From contig JAIRNH010000054.1 of assembly GCA_031258155.1 (NCBI GenBank), positions 1 through 43,892 on the forward strand: DNA of 43,892 nucleotides, given 5' to 3'. The notes beneath the pieces were generated by a model. It was given only the letters and a program-made list of their open reading frames with translations, was not told the origin of the DNA and searched no databases. Source of the DNA: Helicobacteraceae bacterium. GTDB lineage: Bacteria > Campylobacterota > Campylobacteria > Campylobacterales > SZUA-545. Shown piece by piece: positions 34,336-43,770 of the stretch. Both the position numbers and the translations under genes were made by a program. Positions within the stretch are counted from its first letter, which is position 1, and every line of letters starts with the position of its first letter.

Positions 34336-36520
34336 ACTCTAACTCGTCGGCTTTGAGCCTGACAACCGCTTTGCCGCCTTTCGCGAGTTTGCCAAAGAGC
34401 GCCTCGTCGGCGATTTTATCCTTAATCTTCGCTTGAATTAGCAATCCTAGCGGTCTTGCGCCCATATCCTTGTCGTAGCCGTTTTTCGCAAGATACTCTC
34501 TAGCTTCGGCGCTAAGATCGATCGCGATCTTTCGTTCGGCAAGTTGCGAGGCAAGCTCGCCGATAAACTTATCTACTACGAAACTCATCGTTTCTTGGCT
34601 AAGCGGCGCAAAGTGCGCGATCGCGTCGAGACGGTTTCTAAACTCAGGCGAAAAGAACGCGCCGATCGCCTCCTCCGTCCGATTTACCGCGTTGTTTCCA
34701 AAGCCGACCACGCCCGCTTCGCGCGCGCCTAAATTGCTTGTCATAATAAGAACCGTGTGGCGAAAATCCGCTTCCGCGCCGTTATTGTCGGTTAATTTCG
34801 CCGCGTCCATCACTTGTAAAAGGATATTGATTAGATCGGGGTGCGCCTTTTCGATCTCGTCGAGCAAAATCACGGATCGCGGGTGTTTACGCGCGCATTC
34901 GACGAGCGCTCCGCCTTGATCGAAGCCGACATAACCGGGCGGCGCGCCGACAAGACGGCTAACGCTGTGTTTTTCCATATACTCGCTCATATCAAAACGA
35001 GCGAAATGAACGCCAAGACTCTCCGCAAGCTGCTTTGCCGTTTCGGTTTTGCCCACGCCCGTAGGTCCCGTAAATAGAAACGAACCGATTGGGCGCGTCG
35101 GGGAGCCAAGTCCGGCGTAAGAGCGCTTGATCGCTTTAACCAACTGCTCTATGGCGCTATCCTGCCCGAAAACCCGATGTTTAAGATCGAGTTCCAACGC
35201 GCGCAGCCGATCCAAATCGTCGTCCGCGCCGGCTTTGATTGGCGCGCCTATCATCTTTGAAACGACGCGCTCTATATCGGCTATGCCGACCTGCGTTCGT
35301 TTTTTCGACTCTTTTAATAGATGAAACGACGCGCCAACCTCGTCGATTACGTCGAGCGCCTTATCGGGCAGAAAGCGATCGTTGACGTATTTTGCGGACA
35401 ACTCGACGGCGGAACGCAAAACCGCGTCCGAATAGCGAACGCCGTGATACGCTTCGTATTTGGATTTCAATCCGCGTAGAATCCGCACGCTCTCTTCGGC
35501 GCTAGGCTCGTTTACCACAATTTTCTGAAAACGGCGGCTTAAAGCGCGATCTTTTTCAAAAAACTGTCTATATTCGTTGTGCGTGGTCGCCCCTATGCAG
35601 CGCAGTTTGCCGCCGGCGAGCGCCGGTTTTAGGATATTTCCGGCGTCCAACGCGCCGCCGCTAGCGCTTCCCGCGCCGACAAGCGTGTGTATCTCGTCTA
35701 TAAATAAGATAACGCCCTCTTTCGAGGACAACTCGTCGATCACTCCTTTTAAACGCTTCTCAAAGTCGCCGCGATATTTGGTGCCGGCTACCAAAGCTCC
35801 CATATCCAGCGCGTATATCCGCGAACCTTCTAGCATTTTTGGCGCTTTGTTTTCGGCGATCAACATCGCTAACCCTTCGGCGATCGCGGTTTTACCCACG
35901 CCCGGTTCTCCCGTAAGGATCGGATTATTTTTCTTGCGGCGGCAGAGCGTCTGAAGCGAGCGCGTCATCTCGTCGGCGCGTCCCACGATGGGATCGATCG
36001 CGCCCTTTTTCGCCAGCGCGACAAGCTCTACGCAAAATTGTTCCAAATAGGTTTTCGCTTTGTTCGGTTCATATTGCGTCTGCGATTTGTTCTCTTCCGA
36101 CGTTTCGATCTGGCTGATCTCCTCTAGGATATTGATCCGCTCGATTCCCTGCAAACGCATTAGATACACGCCGTAACTGTTTCCGTCCTCAAAGATGCTC
36201 GCGAGCAGATCGCCCTGATCGGCTTCGGTTCGTCCCGCGCCCTCTACGTGCATAAGCATCGTCTGCATAACCTTCTGCGCCGCTACCGTCTGCGTAGGCT
36301 CCGCGCCTTCGGGCGCGATCTCGATTTCGCGCGAGAGATACGCGTCGAGCCCGATCTTTAGCGATCCGACGTCGGCGCCGCACCGCTCCAATATCTTTTG
36401 CGTCGTCGGATCGAATAGGGCGGCGTAGGAGAGGTGATCGACGGTGATAAACTCATGGCGGCGGCGTTTGGCTTCGCGTATCGCGGCGACGATCACCTTG
36501 TTTAACGATCTGCTAATCAT
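34319..36520 (-). CDS. clpA: ATP-dependent Clp protease ATP-binding subunit ClpA
   Basis: 733 residues. N-domain (1-145) for ClpS binding; first AAA module with GEPGVGKTAIAEGLA and VILFIDEIHTLVGAGSASGG; second with FTGPTGVGKTETAKQLA and VILLDEIEKAHPD. Between them is a short linker without the long ClpB coiled coil. The ClpP-docking loop appears as VGFGNN near residue 605. It unfolds substrates and feeds them to ClpP, which is not in the window. Overlaps clpS by 8 bases and aat by 17. Confidence 0.97.
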   Translation of the reverse strand: MISRSLNKVIVAAIREAKRRRHEFITVDHLSYAALFDPTTQKILERCGADVGSLKIGLDAYLSREIEIAPEGAEPTQTVAAQKVMQTMLMHVEGAGRTEADQGDLLASIFEDGNSYGVYLMRLQGIERINILEEISQIETSEENKSQTQYEPNKAKTYLEQFCVELVALAKKGAIDPIVGRADEMTRSLQTLCRRKKNNPILTGEPGVGKTAIAEGLAMLIAENKAPKMLEGSRIYALDMGALVAGTKYRGDFEKRLKGVIDELSSKEGVILFIDEIHTLVGAGSASGGALDAGNILKPALAGGKLRCIGATTHNEYRQFFEKDRALSRRFQKIVVNEPSAEESVRILRGLKSKYEAYHGVRYSDAVLRSAVELSAKYVNDRFLPDKALDVIDEVGASFHLLKESKKRTQVGIADIERVVSKMIGAPIKAGADDDLDRLRALELDLKHRVFGQDSAIEQLVKAIKRSYAGLGSPTRPIGSFLFTGPTGVGKTETAKQLAESLGVHFARFDMSEYMEKHSVSRLVGAPPGYVGFDQGGALVECARKHPRSVILLDEIEKAHPDLINILLQVMDAAKLTDNNGAEADFRHTVLIMTSNLGAREAGVVGFGNNAVNRTEEAIGAFFSPEFRNRLDAIAHFAPLSQETMSFVVDKFIGELASQLAERKIAIDLSAEAREYLAKNGYDKDMGARPLGLLIQAKIKDKIADEALFGKLAKGGKAVVRLKADELEFDFSS

Positions 36521-36824
36521 CGAGCCTCTTCATAGAACATCTAAGAGGATAGCCGTTTGCTTTTGCCGTCGAATGCACCTGCAACACTTTCATCTGCGCT
36601 ATCTCGCGGCTGTATTCCCCGCACACGCCCACGCCGCGATGATGAACGGAGTAGGTGATCTGTTCGGCTTCCGTCTGATTTTTATGAAAGATCCGCTCCA
36701 ACACCTTGACCACAAAATCCCATGTGGTGTAGTGGTCGTTGTGGAGTAAAACCTGATATTTGCGAGGAGGTCGCAAATGCGTCTGGCGCTCTAACTCCTG
36801 CTCGCGTTCCTCTTTCGTGGTCAC
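36513..36824 (-). CDS. clpS: ClpS adaptor
   Basis: 103 residues from GTG 36824. The core is PPRKYQVLLHNDHYTTWDFVVKVLERIFHK, where N-D-x-x-T-T lines the N-degron pocket, then VHHRGVGVCGEYSREIAQMK with the usual His. It delivers proteins with N-terminal Leu, Phe, Tyr or Trp to ClpA. First gene of clpS-clpA-aat. Confidence 0.96.
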   Translation of the reverse strand: MTTKEEREQELERQTHLRPPRKYQVLLHNDHYTTWDFVVKVLERIFHKNQTEAEQITYSVHHRGVGVCGEYSREIAQMKVLQVHSTAKANGYPLRCSMKRLDD

Positions 36825-36881
36825 CGCCGCTTAACCTTTCGTCTGTTATAAGACGGACATATTACTAAAAGGCGTCTAATT

Positions 36882-38327
36882 TTGCAAACATTTTTGCCCG
36901 TTTTTGAATCGACGTCGCGCGTTTTGTTGCTTTTGACGCTTGGTTGGTATATTATATTAAATCTTCAATGGTTCTCCTATCGCTTTGATCGGCTGGTTTT
37001 TCATCATACGAAACCGTGGTGGAACGTCGCTAACGTTGTTATGCCGATCGCGCTTTTTTACGCGGCGGGCGCGTATTTTTGGCTGTTTTTTTATCTCGTA
37101 TATCTGCCGACGTTATTTTTGTGGTATCGCAAAATTGATAAAAAGTTGGTCGTTACCGCGCGCGTTAAGCGGTTTTTCGCGCTGTTGGCGTTTGCCGCCG
37201 CGCTGAGCGAATCTCTGCGTTTTTGGGGCGCGGCGCAGGATAGCGGAACGCTCTCGGCGCTGCTTTTAACCTTTGTTTGTTCGCAGGTACTGGAAAACTT
37301 TCTTCGCTTCCGCTTCAAAAAACGAGCTTCGCGCAAACTGCTCGCCCGTCGGGAACTGATCGTAATCCTTTTGACGGCAAGCTACGGCAAAACTAGTTTG
37401 AAACATTTTCTGCTGGATATATTAAAGCCGCGTTTCAAGGTTTACGCCACGCCCGGCAACGTCAATACCGATCTTGGAATCGCCGCCGACGTCAACAACG
37501 CTCTGCCAAGCGACGCGCAAATCTATATAGTCGAAGCCGGCGCGAGAGAAATAGGCGATATTCTAACGATCGCGGCGATGACGCGACCGCACTACGCGAT
37601 CATAGGCAAGGTCGGCAAACAGCATATCGAGTATTTCAAAACCGAAGAGAACGTCAAACGCGCTAAACGCGAAGCGCTGGTTTCGCCGAGAATGCGGCGC
37701 GCGATAGTCCATGAAAGCGCCGACGTAACGCCAAGCGAATCGATCGTAACGCTAAAAGACGGGCAAATAGAAAACCTTGAGGCGACGCTGGAAGGGACGC
37801 GGTGGGATTTAGTTTTGAACGATCGGCGGGTTCGGTTTGAAACGCCCGTCTTGGGCGGTTTTAACGCCGTCAATATATCGCTGGCGTTCCTTGCCGCGCG
37901 CGAACTTGGCGTAAGCGAGGAGGAGATTGTAAGGGCGGCGGGCAAGTTAGCCAATTTCGCCCACCGTTTGCAGCCGATCAAAAATAAATACAAGTTTATC
38001 CTAGACGACAGCTATAACGGCAATCTGGAGGGAATGTTAAGCGCGATCGAGCTTTGCTCGTCGTGGAAAGATCGGAAGGTTATCGTTACGCCGGGCATAG
38101 TGGAAAGCGACGAGGAGAGCAATATTGCGCTCGCGACGAAGATCAACGAAGTTTTCGATCTCGCGCTGATCACCGGAGCGCTAAACGCCGATCTGCTATG
38201 TTCTCGCATCGATCGCGCCAAACGCAAACGAATCTACGATAAACGCGGATTAGAAGCCATACTCGCCAAAGAGACGCGATCGGGCGATCTGATACTGTTC
38301 GCCAACGACGCGCCAAGCTATGTTTAA
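36882..38327 (+). CDS. murF: MurF-type Mur ligase with N-terminal membrane domain
   Basis: 481 residues from TTG 36882 with AAAGG upstream. Residues 1-110 contain three or four TM helices (LLLLTLGWYIILNLQWF, VVMPIALFYAAGAYFWLFFYLVY), an arrangement known in Campylobacterota MurF. The ATP site is VILLTASYGKTSLKHFLLD, the TGTNGKT-type loop changed to ASYGKT. YATPGNVNTDLGIA, IYIVEAGAREIGDI, VLGGFNAVNISLAFLAARELG and FILDDSYNGNLEGM follow the Mur-ligase order. It should join D-Ala-D-Ala to UDP-MurNAc-tripeptide at the inner membrane face. Confidence 0.87.
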   Translation: MQTFLPVFESTSRVLLLLTLGWYIILNLQWFSYRFDRLVFHHTKPWWNVANVVMPIALFYAAGAYFWLFFYLVYLPTLFLWYRKIDKKLVVTARVKRFFALLAFAAALSESLRFWGAAQDSGTLSALLLTFVCSQVLENFLRFRFKKRASRKLLARRELIVILLTASYGKTSLKHFLLDILKPRFKVYATPGNVNTDLGIAADVNNALPSDAQIYIVEAGAREIGDILTIAAMTRPHYAIIGKVGKQHIEYFKTEENVKRAKREALVSPRMRRAIVHESADVTPSESIVTLKDGQIENLEATLEGTRWDLVLNDRRVRFETPVLGGFNAVNISLAFLAARELGVSEEEIVRAAGKLANFAHRLQPIKNKYKFILDDSYNGNLEGMLSAIELCSSWKDRKVIVTPGIVESDEESNIALATKINEVFDLALITGALNADLLCSRIDRAKRKRIYDKRGLEAILAKETRSGDLILFANDAPSYV

Positions 38328-38475
38328 CGCCTTTTCGCCGCTAAAACGCGCGCTAGAACATTTGGGGCAAACGCCTCGCTAGGCGGCTTCGGACGACCGC
38401 GCGGTAAAAAATCGGCGCTCGTATCATAAATAACACGCTATGATATTGGCTAGTATTTTTGACGGGGAATTTACC

Positions 38476-39489
38476 ATGCAGGTTAAACGCTACGTATTGT
38501 TTTCGGTTTTGCTCTTGGTCGCGCTAACGATTTTTATATACATCAGCGACAGCTCCAACTACTCTCTTACTATCGGCGAAGAGAAATACGACGTCCCGAT
38601 TGCCATCTGCGCTATGTTGCCCGCGTTGGTTGTGTTTCTGGTCTCCTTTTCGCATATCGCCTTCTATTCGGCGGCGACGTTTTTCGCCAGATCCGCGTTG
38701 GACAAAGATTTCAAAACGTTGAAAAAATTGGCGATCAACGCGCTTTTAGGGCAGACCAGCGTTCTTACCGTGAAACGTTCGGAGTTAGCGCCGATCGGGC
38801 GCGTTTTAGCCGACGCGCGGCTTAAACCGCGTTCCAACGACGAAAAGACGGGCGATAGCGAGATTGACGCGGTTCTAGACTTGCTAGCCAAGCTCGAAAA
38901 AGGCGAAATAGCGGAGTTAAGCGAGCTGAAGCTCATTAAAAATAGCCCCGTCTGGGTGTCGTTTCAGCTTATAAAGATGAAAGGCGATCCAAAGATTAGC
39001 GAGGAGCTGCTCGCGTTCGGCGAAGCGGGAAGCGACGTTTACTTTCAAGCGTTGGAAACATACGCCACATACGGCGATAAAAAGCGGTTTATGCGCGCCG
39101 ATATGAAAATAAACGCAAAGACCATTCTTAACCTGCTGTCGCGTTACCGCGCGCCGATTCAGAGTTTAGAATTTGAGACGAGCGAGATAATCAGCCTGAT
39201 TGGCAGAACCTCCTTCGAGGAGAGGGATTTCGTAGCGTTAGCGCGAATTATGAAAGAGCGAGCGTCGCCCGATTTGCTGTTGGAGATTTTCGCGCAGCTT
39301 AAAAACTCTTTTGAGGCGGCTCAGAGCGCGTGGTTGTATATCAATATAGAGCTTGAAAGACAGGATAACACGAGAGAGATTTTAGACGCCAGCGCGCGCG
39401 ACGAATATATAGCGTTCAAATACTATTTCGCGCTGAAAGAGGCGGGATTATCGCCAAATCTCGATTCGCTGATTGATCGCGCCTTTTGA
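38476..39489 (+). CDS. Conserved membrane protein of unknown function upstream of dus
   Basis: 337 residues from ATG 38476 (GGGGAA upstream); an earlier ATG at 38440 has no ribosome site. Two N-terminal TM helices (YVLFSVLLLVALTIFIYIS and VPIAICAMLPALVVFLVSF) flank a short periplasmic loop. The remaining 270 residues are soluble, helix-rich and charged (ELAPIGRVLADARLKP, EISEL-type repeats), presumably cytosolic. No catalytic motif seen. It overlaps dus by 17 bases. I associate it with conserved hypotheticals of Campylobacterota, without function. Confidence 0.78.
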   Translation: MQVKRYVLFSVLLLVALTIFIYISDSSNYSLTIGEEKYDVPIAICAMLPALVVFLVSFSHIAFYSAATFFARSALDKDFKTLKKLAINALLGQTSVLTVKRSELAPIGRVLADARLKPRSNDEKTGDSEIDAVLDLLAKLEKGEIAELSELKLIKNSPVWVSFQLIKMKGDPKISEELLAFGEAGSDVYFQALETYATYGDKKRFMRADMKINAKTILNLLSRYRAPIQSLEFETSEIISLIGRTSFEERDFVALARIMKERASPDLLLEIFAQLKNSFEAAQSAWLYINIELERQDNTREILDASARDEYIAFKYYFALKEAGLSPNLDSLIDRAF

Positions 39490-40414
39490 TTTTGCGCGGA
39501 AACGTTTTGTCTTAGCGCCGCTCGCGGGTTGGAGCGACCCGCCTTTTCGCGCCGCCGTTAAACGTTTCGGAGCCGATCTAACGGTAAGCGAGATGATCAG
39601 CGCCAACGCGCTTATTCGCAATCCGCTTAAAACAAAAAAGCTATACGCAAAAAGTCCGCTTGAAACGCCTTACGCGGTTCAGATTGCGGGCGCGCGCGCA
39701 AGAGAGATCGCAGAAGCGGCTAAGGCGCTCTCGGACGACGACGAGGTCGATATTATCGATCTTAACGCGGGTTGTCCAGCGCCTAAAATAACGCGCGGCG
39801 GCGGCGGAAGCGCTCTGCTGAAAACTCCGTCGGCGCTTGGAGAGCTTGTCGGCGCGATCAAAAAAAACGGCGGTCAAAAACTAACCAGCGTAAAAATTCG
39901 CTTAGGTTTTAACGAGAATAACGGCGTTTCTCTCGCGAAGATTTGCGAGGAGGAGGGCGCGGATTTTATAACCGTTCACGGTCGCACAAGAGCGGGAGGC
40001 TTTAGCGCGCCTGTGGATTACGAAGCGATTGGAGAGATTAAATCGCGGCTTAAAATCCCCGTGATCGCAAACGGCGACATAGACTCGCGCGAGAAAGCGC
40101 TGAGCGTTTTTAGGATTACAAACGCCGACGGCGTAATGATCGGACGCGGCGCGACAGGCGCTCCTTGGATCTTCGCGCAATTAACAAACAATCCGCCTTT
40201 TGCCGACGGCTTGTTAAAGCGATCGGTAGTTTTGGAGCATTTTGATCAAACGATAGCGTTTTACGGCGATCGCGGCGCGATTATTTTTCGTAAACATCTG
40301 CACAGATACTCCAAAGGCTACGCGCAATCGTCGGCGTTTCGGGCGGAGATCAATAAGCAAAGCGAGCCGTCGATCATAAGAAAGGCAATCGAGACGTTTT
40401 TCGACGCTCAATAA
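39473..40414 (+). CDS. dus: tRNA-dihydrouridine synthase
   Basis: 313 residues from TTG 39473, inside the previous gene. FMN barrel: VLAPLAGWSDPPFRAAVKRF and VSEMISANALI at the N-terminus; DLNAGCPAPKITRGGGGSAL with catalytic Cys; FITVHGRTRAGGFSAPVDY; IPVIANGDI; ADGVMIGRGATGAPWIF for phosphate binding. It reduces uridines in the tRNA D-loop. Most like DusB by the overall pattern, but the subclass is not certain. Confidence 0.93.
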   Translation: MIAPFDFARKRFVLAPLAGWSDPPFRAAVKRFGADLTVSEMISANALIRNPLKTKKLYAKSPLETPYAVQIAGARAREIAEAAKALSDDDEVDIIDLNAGCPAPKITRGGGGSALLKTPSALGELVGAIKKNGGQKLTSVKIRLGFNENNGVSLAKICEEEGADFITVHGRTRAGGFSAPVDYEAIGEIKSRLKIPVIANGDIDSREKALSVFRITNADGVMIGRGATGAPWIFAQLTNNPPFADGLLKRSVVLEHFDQTIAFYGDRGAIIFRKHLHRYSKGYAQSSAFRAEINKQSEPSIIRKAIETFFDAQ

Positions 40415-40452
40415 GCAAAACTCGCTAAGCGATCCAACGGCGCTTTTGTCTT

Positions 40453-40692
40453 ATTCGCCGCGCACGGTTTTTGTCTTTTTGCGCGATCGCGGCGGCGAAT
40501 AAATATGCGCTAGATTTCTTAACCTATTTTTGCGCGAAACCTCGCCTTTTAAGCATGGCATAACAGCAGGAAGCGGGGTAGGGCGGGGCAAATAAAGGTT
40601 TTAATCTTTTTGGCTTTCGCTAACGCCGTTTTGCCCCCATAGCGATAAACCCATAGAGAATACCGCTAAAAGCGCTTTATAAGATTTTAGCG
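40453..40692. repeat. Two inverted repeats in the gap after dus
   Basis: ATTCGCCGC (40453-40461) pairs with GCGGCGAAT (40492-40500), the loop containing GCGATCGC. CGCTAAAA (40664-40671) pairs with TTTTAGCG (40685-40692), close to the end of the minus-strand LprI-like remnant, where it could serve as its terminator. Otherwise 40415-40700 has no gene that I could recognise. Confidence 0.4.
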
Positions 40693-40700
40693 CGGCGCAA

Positions 40701-40993
40701 TTATCTAGGCGAGCAAGTCGTATCGCCCTCTTCGCAAACGCCTAGCTTTTTGATCTCTTCTGTTCTAACTCGCGTTTTGTCGGCGATGCAGAGGTTTAAC
40801 GCCATAGCGCGAGCGCTGCCGCCCTTAGCGCCTAAACTTTATTTAGCTCTTTATCGGCGGCTTTATACTCGTTTGCGGCGCATATATTAAGCTCCGTTTG
40901 CGTTTTTGCGTCGTCGCAACTTGGCGCGGCGAAACACAAGCCTGCCGCGCACGAGAAAATAAACGCGCCTTTTACAACCGTTAGGTTTTTCAT
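40701..40993 (-). pseudogene. Small LprI/DUF1311-like exported protein gene, frameshifted
   Basis: From ATG 40993, overlapping the MmcQ gene by ATGA. Signal peptide MKNLTVVKGAFIFSCAAGLC, then CDDAKTQTELNICAANEYKAADKELNKV, which is the DUF1311 pattern (TQ-x-ELN-x-CA-x-x-EY-x-x-ADKELN). A stop (TAG 40832-40834) follows at a point where relatives have Tyr. With a one-base shift the sequence continues LGAKGGSARAMALNLCIADKT, then EEIKKLGVCEEGDTTCSPR to TAA 40701-40703, so a single indel would restore a protein of about 97 residues with six or more Cys. Related proteins include periplasmic lysozyme inhibitors. A degenerate copy of the last codons lies at 43622. Confidence 0.72.
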
Positions 40994-41355
40994 AACTCTC
41001 CTTTCAGAGTCGATTTTTGCTTTATTGTAAGCGAATCAAAAACAATCTCATACGACTGCCGTATAAGCAGCTCCAGAAAATCCTCGCCGATCGTAGTATG
41101 TTTATAATAGAGCGTATTCCAGTGTTTTTTATTCATATGATAGGCGGCGGTAATATCGCTATACTTTTCGCGCAGATGAAGATTGACGAACGGATCGTTT
41201 TTGAAGTTCATCATCGGCGTTTTTGGATCGCGCATAAGAAGAACAAATATCTTGCCGCCAATACGATAAAGCATGGAATCCCAGCTAGGTTTATACTCTT
41301 TTATCGCGCCTCGTTGTTTAAGCGCGGCTTTTTCTATCGTCCGTTCCGTAATCAT
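40990..41355 (-). CDS. MmcQ/YjbR-family protein
   Basis: 121 residues from ATG 41355 (AAGGAAAA upstream); a frame extending to 41409 overlaps crcB and is rejected. YSDITAAYHMNKKHWNTLYY is the family hallmark (AYHMNK-x-HWNT), with IGGKIFVLLMRDP and NFKNDPFVNLHLREKY. YjbR-like proteins have a double-wing DNA-binding-like fold but no firmly established role. It lies 11 bases after crcB in the same operon. Confidence 0.87.
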   Translation of the reverse strand: MITERTIEKAALKQRGAIKEYKPSWDSMLYRIGGKIFVLLMRDPKTPMMNFKNDPFVNLHLREKYSDITAAYHMNKKHWNTLYYKHTTIGEDFLELLIRQSYEIVFDSLTIKQKSTLKGEL

Positions 41356-41366
41356 CGCCGTTTTCC

Positions 41367-41744
41367 TTATGTGATCGCCCGCGCGAGGGATACGCCTAAC
41401 GCGCCGCATAAAAGCGCGAGAGAGTTATTTAACAAAACATTTGCGATCGTCTTAATCCAAGCGCCGCTTTGAGCCAGCGCGATCGTCTCGTAAGCAAACG
41501 CCGAAAAGGTGGTAAAAGCGCCCAAAAAACCTACGATCGCAAACGCTCTAAACTGCGGCGTTACGGCGGCTTTTTGCGAGATCGTCGTCAGTAAAAACAG
41601 CGCGGCAAACGCGCCGATCGCATTAACAATCAACGTTGCGTAGGGAAAGCCGCCGCCTAAAAACCGCGTTGAAGCGACGCCAACGCCGTAACGCGCCAAC
41701 GCCCCTAACGCGCCGCCTAGAGCGATATATAAAACCTCTATCAT
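41367..41744 (-). CDS. crcB: Fluoride ion exporter CrcB
   Basis: 125 residues from ATG 41744, overlapping the preceding small gene by ATGA. Four TM helices. GGALGALARYGV, TLIVNAIGAFAALFLL with the channel Asn, and GFLGAFTTFSAFAYE with the Phe pair of the fluoride pore are Fluc/CrcB signatures. Forms dimeric channels exporting F-. No fluoride riboswitch was recognisable upstream of the operon. Confidence 0.95.
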   Translation of the reverse strand: MIEVLYIALGGALGALARYGVGVASTRFLGGGFPYATLIVNAIGAFAALFLLTTISQKAAVTPQFRAFAIVGFLGAFTTFSAFAYETIALAQSGAWIKTIANVLLNNSLALLCGALGVSLARAIT

Positions 41745-42043
41745 CGTCGCTTTAACCCTTTTTGAACGTAGCCTTTCATTAACGGCGAACGCGAGAAAGA
41801 GGGAGATAACGATATGTTCGTCCCCTCGATAATAGAAGACCATAAACGCCAAACGCGCCGCGAATACCAAAAAATGATCGACGCGATCAGAGCCGCCTCC
41901 GCAATAAACGTCGTTTTAATAAACGCGTTAATAGCTTGATTATTCGCCGCGCCAACGCGAATCGCCCATATCGACGCAAGGGCGATCGCGAGGACAAAGG
42001 GCGTTGCGCCTAACCCCGCGCCTCTAACTTTGCGCCCTTCCAT
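41741..42043 (-). CDS. Small membrane protein co-translated with crcB
   Basis: 100 residues from ATG 42043 (GGAG five bases upstream; another ATG directly precedes it). Two hydrophobic segments (TPFVLAIALASIWAIRV and TTFIAEAALIASIIFWYS) followed by a basic tail ending QKGLKRR. The stop overlaps crcB's start (ATGA), so a role beside the fluoride channel is possible, though no family was recognised. Confidence 0.65.
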   Translation of the reverse strand: MEGRKVRGAGLGATPFVLAIALASIWAIRVGAANNQAINAFIKTTFIAEAALIASIIFWYSRRVWRLWSSIIEGTNISLSPSFSRSPLMKGYVQKGLKRR

Positions 42044-42192
42044 CATTTCTCCTTTTCGCACCGCCAAGAATGGCAAAGGGCAAGATTATAGCAAAGCGTC
42101 GATATAACGCGCCTCGCCGCGCGCGACCCAACTATCTCAAAACGCCTCTTACGCGGCGCGTTAATCGCGGCGAAACAGGTTTGTCGTCCGCG

Positions 42193-43584
42193 CTACGCGA
42201 CGTCAAAACGCCAAATTTCGTTCGTAACGTTAGATAAAAAACGACGGTCGTGGCTTACTAACAGCAGCGCTCCGTTATAGGCTTTTAGCGCGTTCTCCAA
42301 CGCCTCGATCGACGCTATGTCCAGATGGTTGGTAGGCTCGTCCATCACTACGATCGCCGGCTTTTGCGTCAGCCCGAACGCAAGCAGCAGTTTTCGCGTT
42401 TCGCCCGGACTCGGCGACGCGCTTTGCAGTAAAGCGTCTGGATCGCCGCTTAAACGGACGATCAAACTCATAAGCCAGCCCTTTTCGTCGTTTTTCATCG
42501 TTTGAACGTTTCTGAGCAGTTTTATCGATTCGCTCGCGCTGATCTCCTGCGGTATATAGAGCGCTTCGTCTTCGAGCCAATCGCGGCTTTTTATAAAACG
42601 CTCGATAAACCTACTTTTACCGCAACCGTTTCGCCCTGAAATACCTATGCGGCTACGCTCGTCGATTCTGCGCGTTTCAAAAACAATCGGAAATAGTTTT
42701 GGGTAACGCGCCGCCTCGATCTTAACGCCGGTTTCATAACGCGGCGCGATCGTCTCTAGCTTATTTTTCGCCTGTTCTAGTCGGCTCTGAAACCGTCTTA
42801 ATATATTTGTATCCGTCGCGTCTTTACTTGTTACGATCGCTCTGTCTATCCGTCCTTTTTTATCGCTATCTTTGGGATTTATATCGCGTTTTGAAATGCG
42901 TTTGCGGCTTTGCTCCGCCTTCTCGCGCCGCGCCTGCGTTATTTTTTCTAACTTTCTAATCTCTTTGGATTGCAGATCGCGGCGCTTAACGGCGTAATCT
43001 ATCTCGCGATCGCGTTCGATCGCGGCGGTTGAATAAGAGGAGCCTCGCGCGATCGCGCCGCCGTTTTCCACAAAAATTGTTCGTTGGCATAAGCGATCTA
43101 AAAGCTCTCTATCGTGGCTTATCAACAGACCAAATCCGTCGTATTTTTCTAGCGCGCCTATTAAATACTCCCTCGCCTCGCCATCAAGATGGTTTGTCGG
43201 TTCGTCTATGATAAGCAACTCCGGATTTTTGTATAGCGCGATCGCTATCTGCAAACGTTTGCGCTCGCCATAACTTAATCTGTGCCATCTATCGAGCCAA
43301 TCGCTTTCTATATTTAGCCGATCGCGTAACAAAAACGCCTCTTTATTGGAGGCGTTTATAAAATCTCTCGCGTTTTGCGGCGCGTCGTCCGCGCGTTGCT
43401 CGGCGTAATAAACGGAGATTTTGACCTTTTGAGCGATCAGTTTCGCTAAGGTCGTTTTGCCCGCGCCGCTTTTACCTACAATGCCCGTCCAACCGCGATA
43501 AACTTGCAAAGATATATCGCTAAAAACGGGCTGGCTCGCTTTGTCGTAAATAAACGAAAGATTATGAAAAACAAGCGAATTCAT
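42193..43584 (-). CDS. ABC-F family ATPase
   Basis: 463 residues with two nucleotide-binding domains and no TM segments. First: [52 protein letters not shown]. Second: [48 protein letters not shown]. The linker (about 195-270) is basic and helical ([15 protein letters not shown]), as expected of the P-site tRNA interaction motif. It is shorter than common housekeeping ABC-F proteins (about 530-640) and resembles the compact ribosome-protection type; whether it gives antibiotic resistance cannot be told. Start ATG 43584. Confidence 0.88.
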   Translation of the reverse strand: MNSLVFHNLSFIYDKASQPVFSDISLQVYRGWTGIVGKSGAGKTTLAKLIAQKVKISVYYAEQRADDAPQNARDFINASNKEAFLLRDRLNIESDWLDRWHRLSYGERKRLQIAIALYKNPELLIIDEPTNHLDGEAREYLIGALEKYDGFGLLISHDRELLDRLCQRTIFVENGGAIARGSSYSTAAIERDREIDYAVKRRDLQSKEIRKLEKITQARREKAEQSRKRISKRDINPKDSDKKGRIDRAIVTSKDATDTNILRRFQSRLEQAKNKLETIAPRYETGVKIEAARYPKLFPIVFETRRIDERSRIGISGRNGCGKSRFIERFIKSRDWLEDEALYIPQEISASESIKLLRNVQTMKNDEKGWLMSLIVRLSGDPDALLQSASPSPGETRKLLLAFGLTQKPAIVVMDEPTNHLDIASIEALENALKAYNGALLLVSHDRRFLSNVTNEIWRFDVA

Positions 43585-43621
43585 AGGCGTTCCTTTGTAA
43601 GACTTAGCGCGGATAAGGTCG

Positions 43622-43672
43622 TTTGATAAGCAAATTATATCGCCCTTTTAGCAAACGCCTAGCCTTTTTACG
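43622..43672 (-). pseudogene. Decayed copy of the LprI-like gene's 3' end
   Basis: On the minus strand this reads K-RLGVC-stop-KGDIIC, matching the KKLGVCEEGDTTC end of the broken gene at 40701-40993; GCAAACGCCTAGC is identical on the plus strand. Too short and interrupted to code. Confidence 0.5.
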
Positions 43673-43699
43673 GACGATCAAACTCATAAGCCAGCCCTT
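43670..43699. repeat. 30-base exact match to the ABC-F gene
   Basis: Identical to 42454-42483 inside the ABC-F gene and in the same orientation; on the minus strand it encodes [10 protein letters not shown] as in the second nucleotide-binding domain. The flanks do not match. Together with the neighbouring LprI-like debris it suggests gene remnants copied from within this locus. Confidence 0.75.
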
Positions 43700-43770
43700 C
43701 TTGGATAAGACGCGGCTTCCCGCCTCAATAAAGCGCGAAAAAGCTACCGTTTTGCCTTTTTACGACATAC

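Noticed and set aside
34544-35954. Plus-strand ORFs antisense to clpA
   Set aside because: Shadows of a fully conserved gene; no start signals or recognisable domains.
42044-42192. Fluoride riboswitch ahead of the crcB operon
   Set aside because: Searched by eye for the conserved GGNGAUGGNGUUC-type core and found none.
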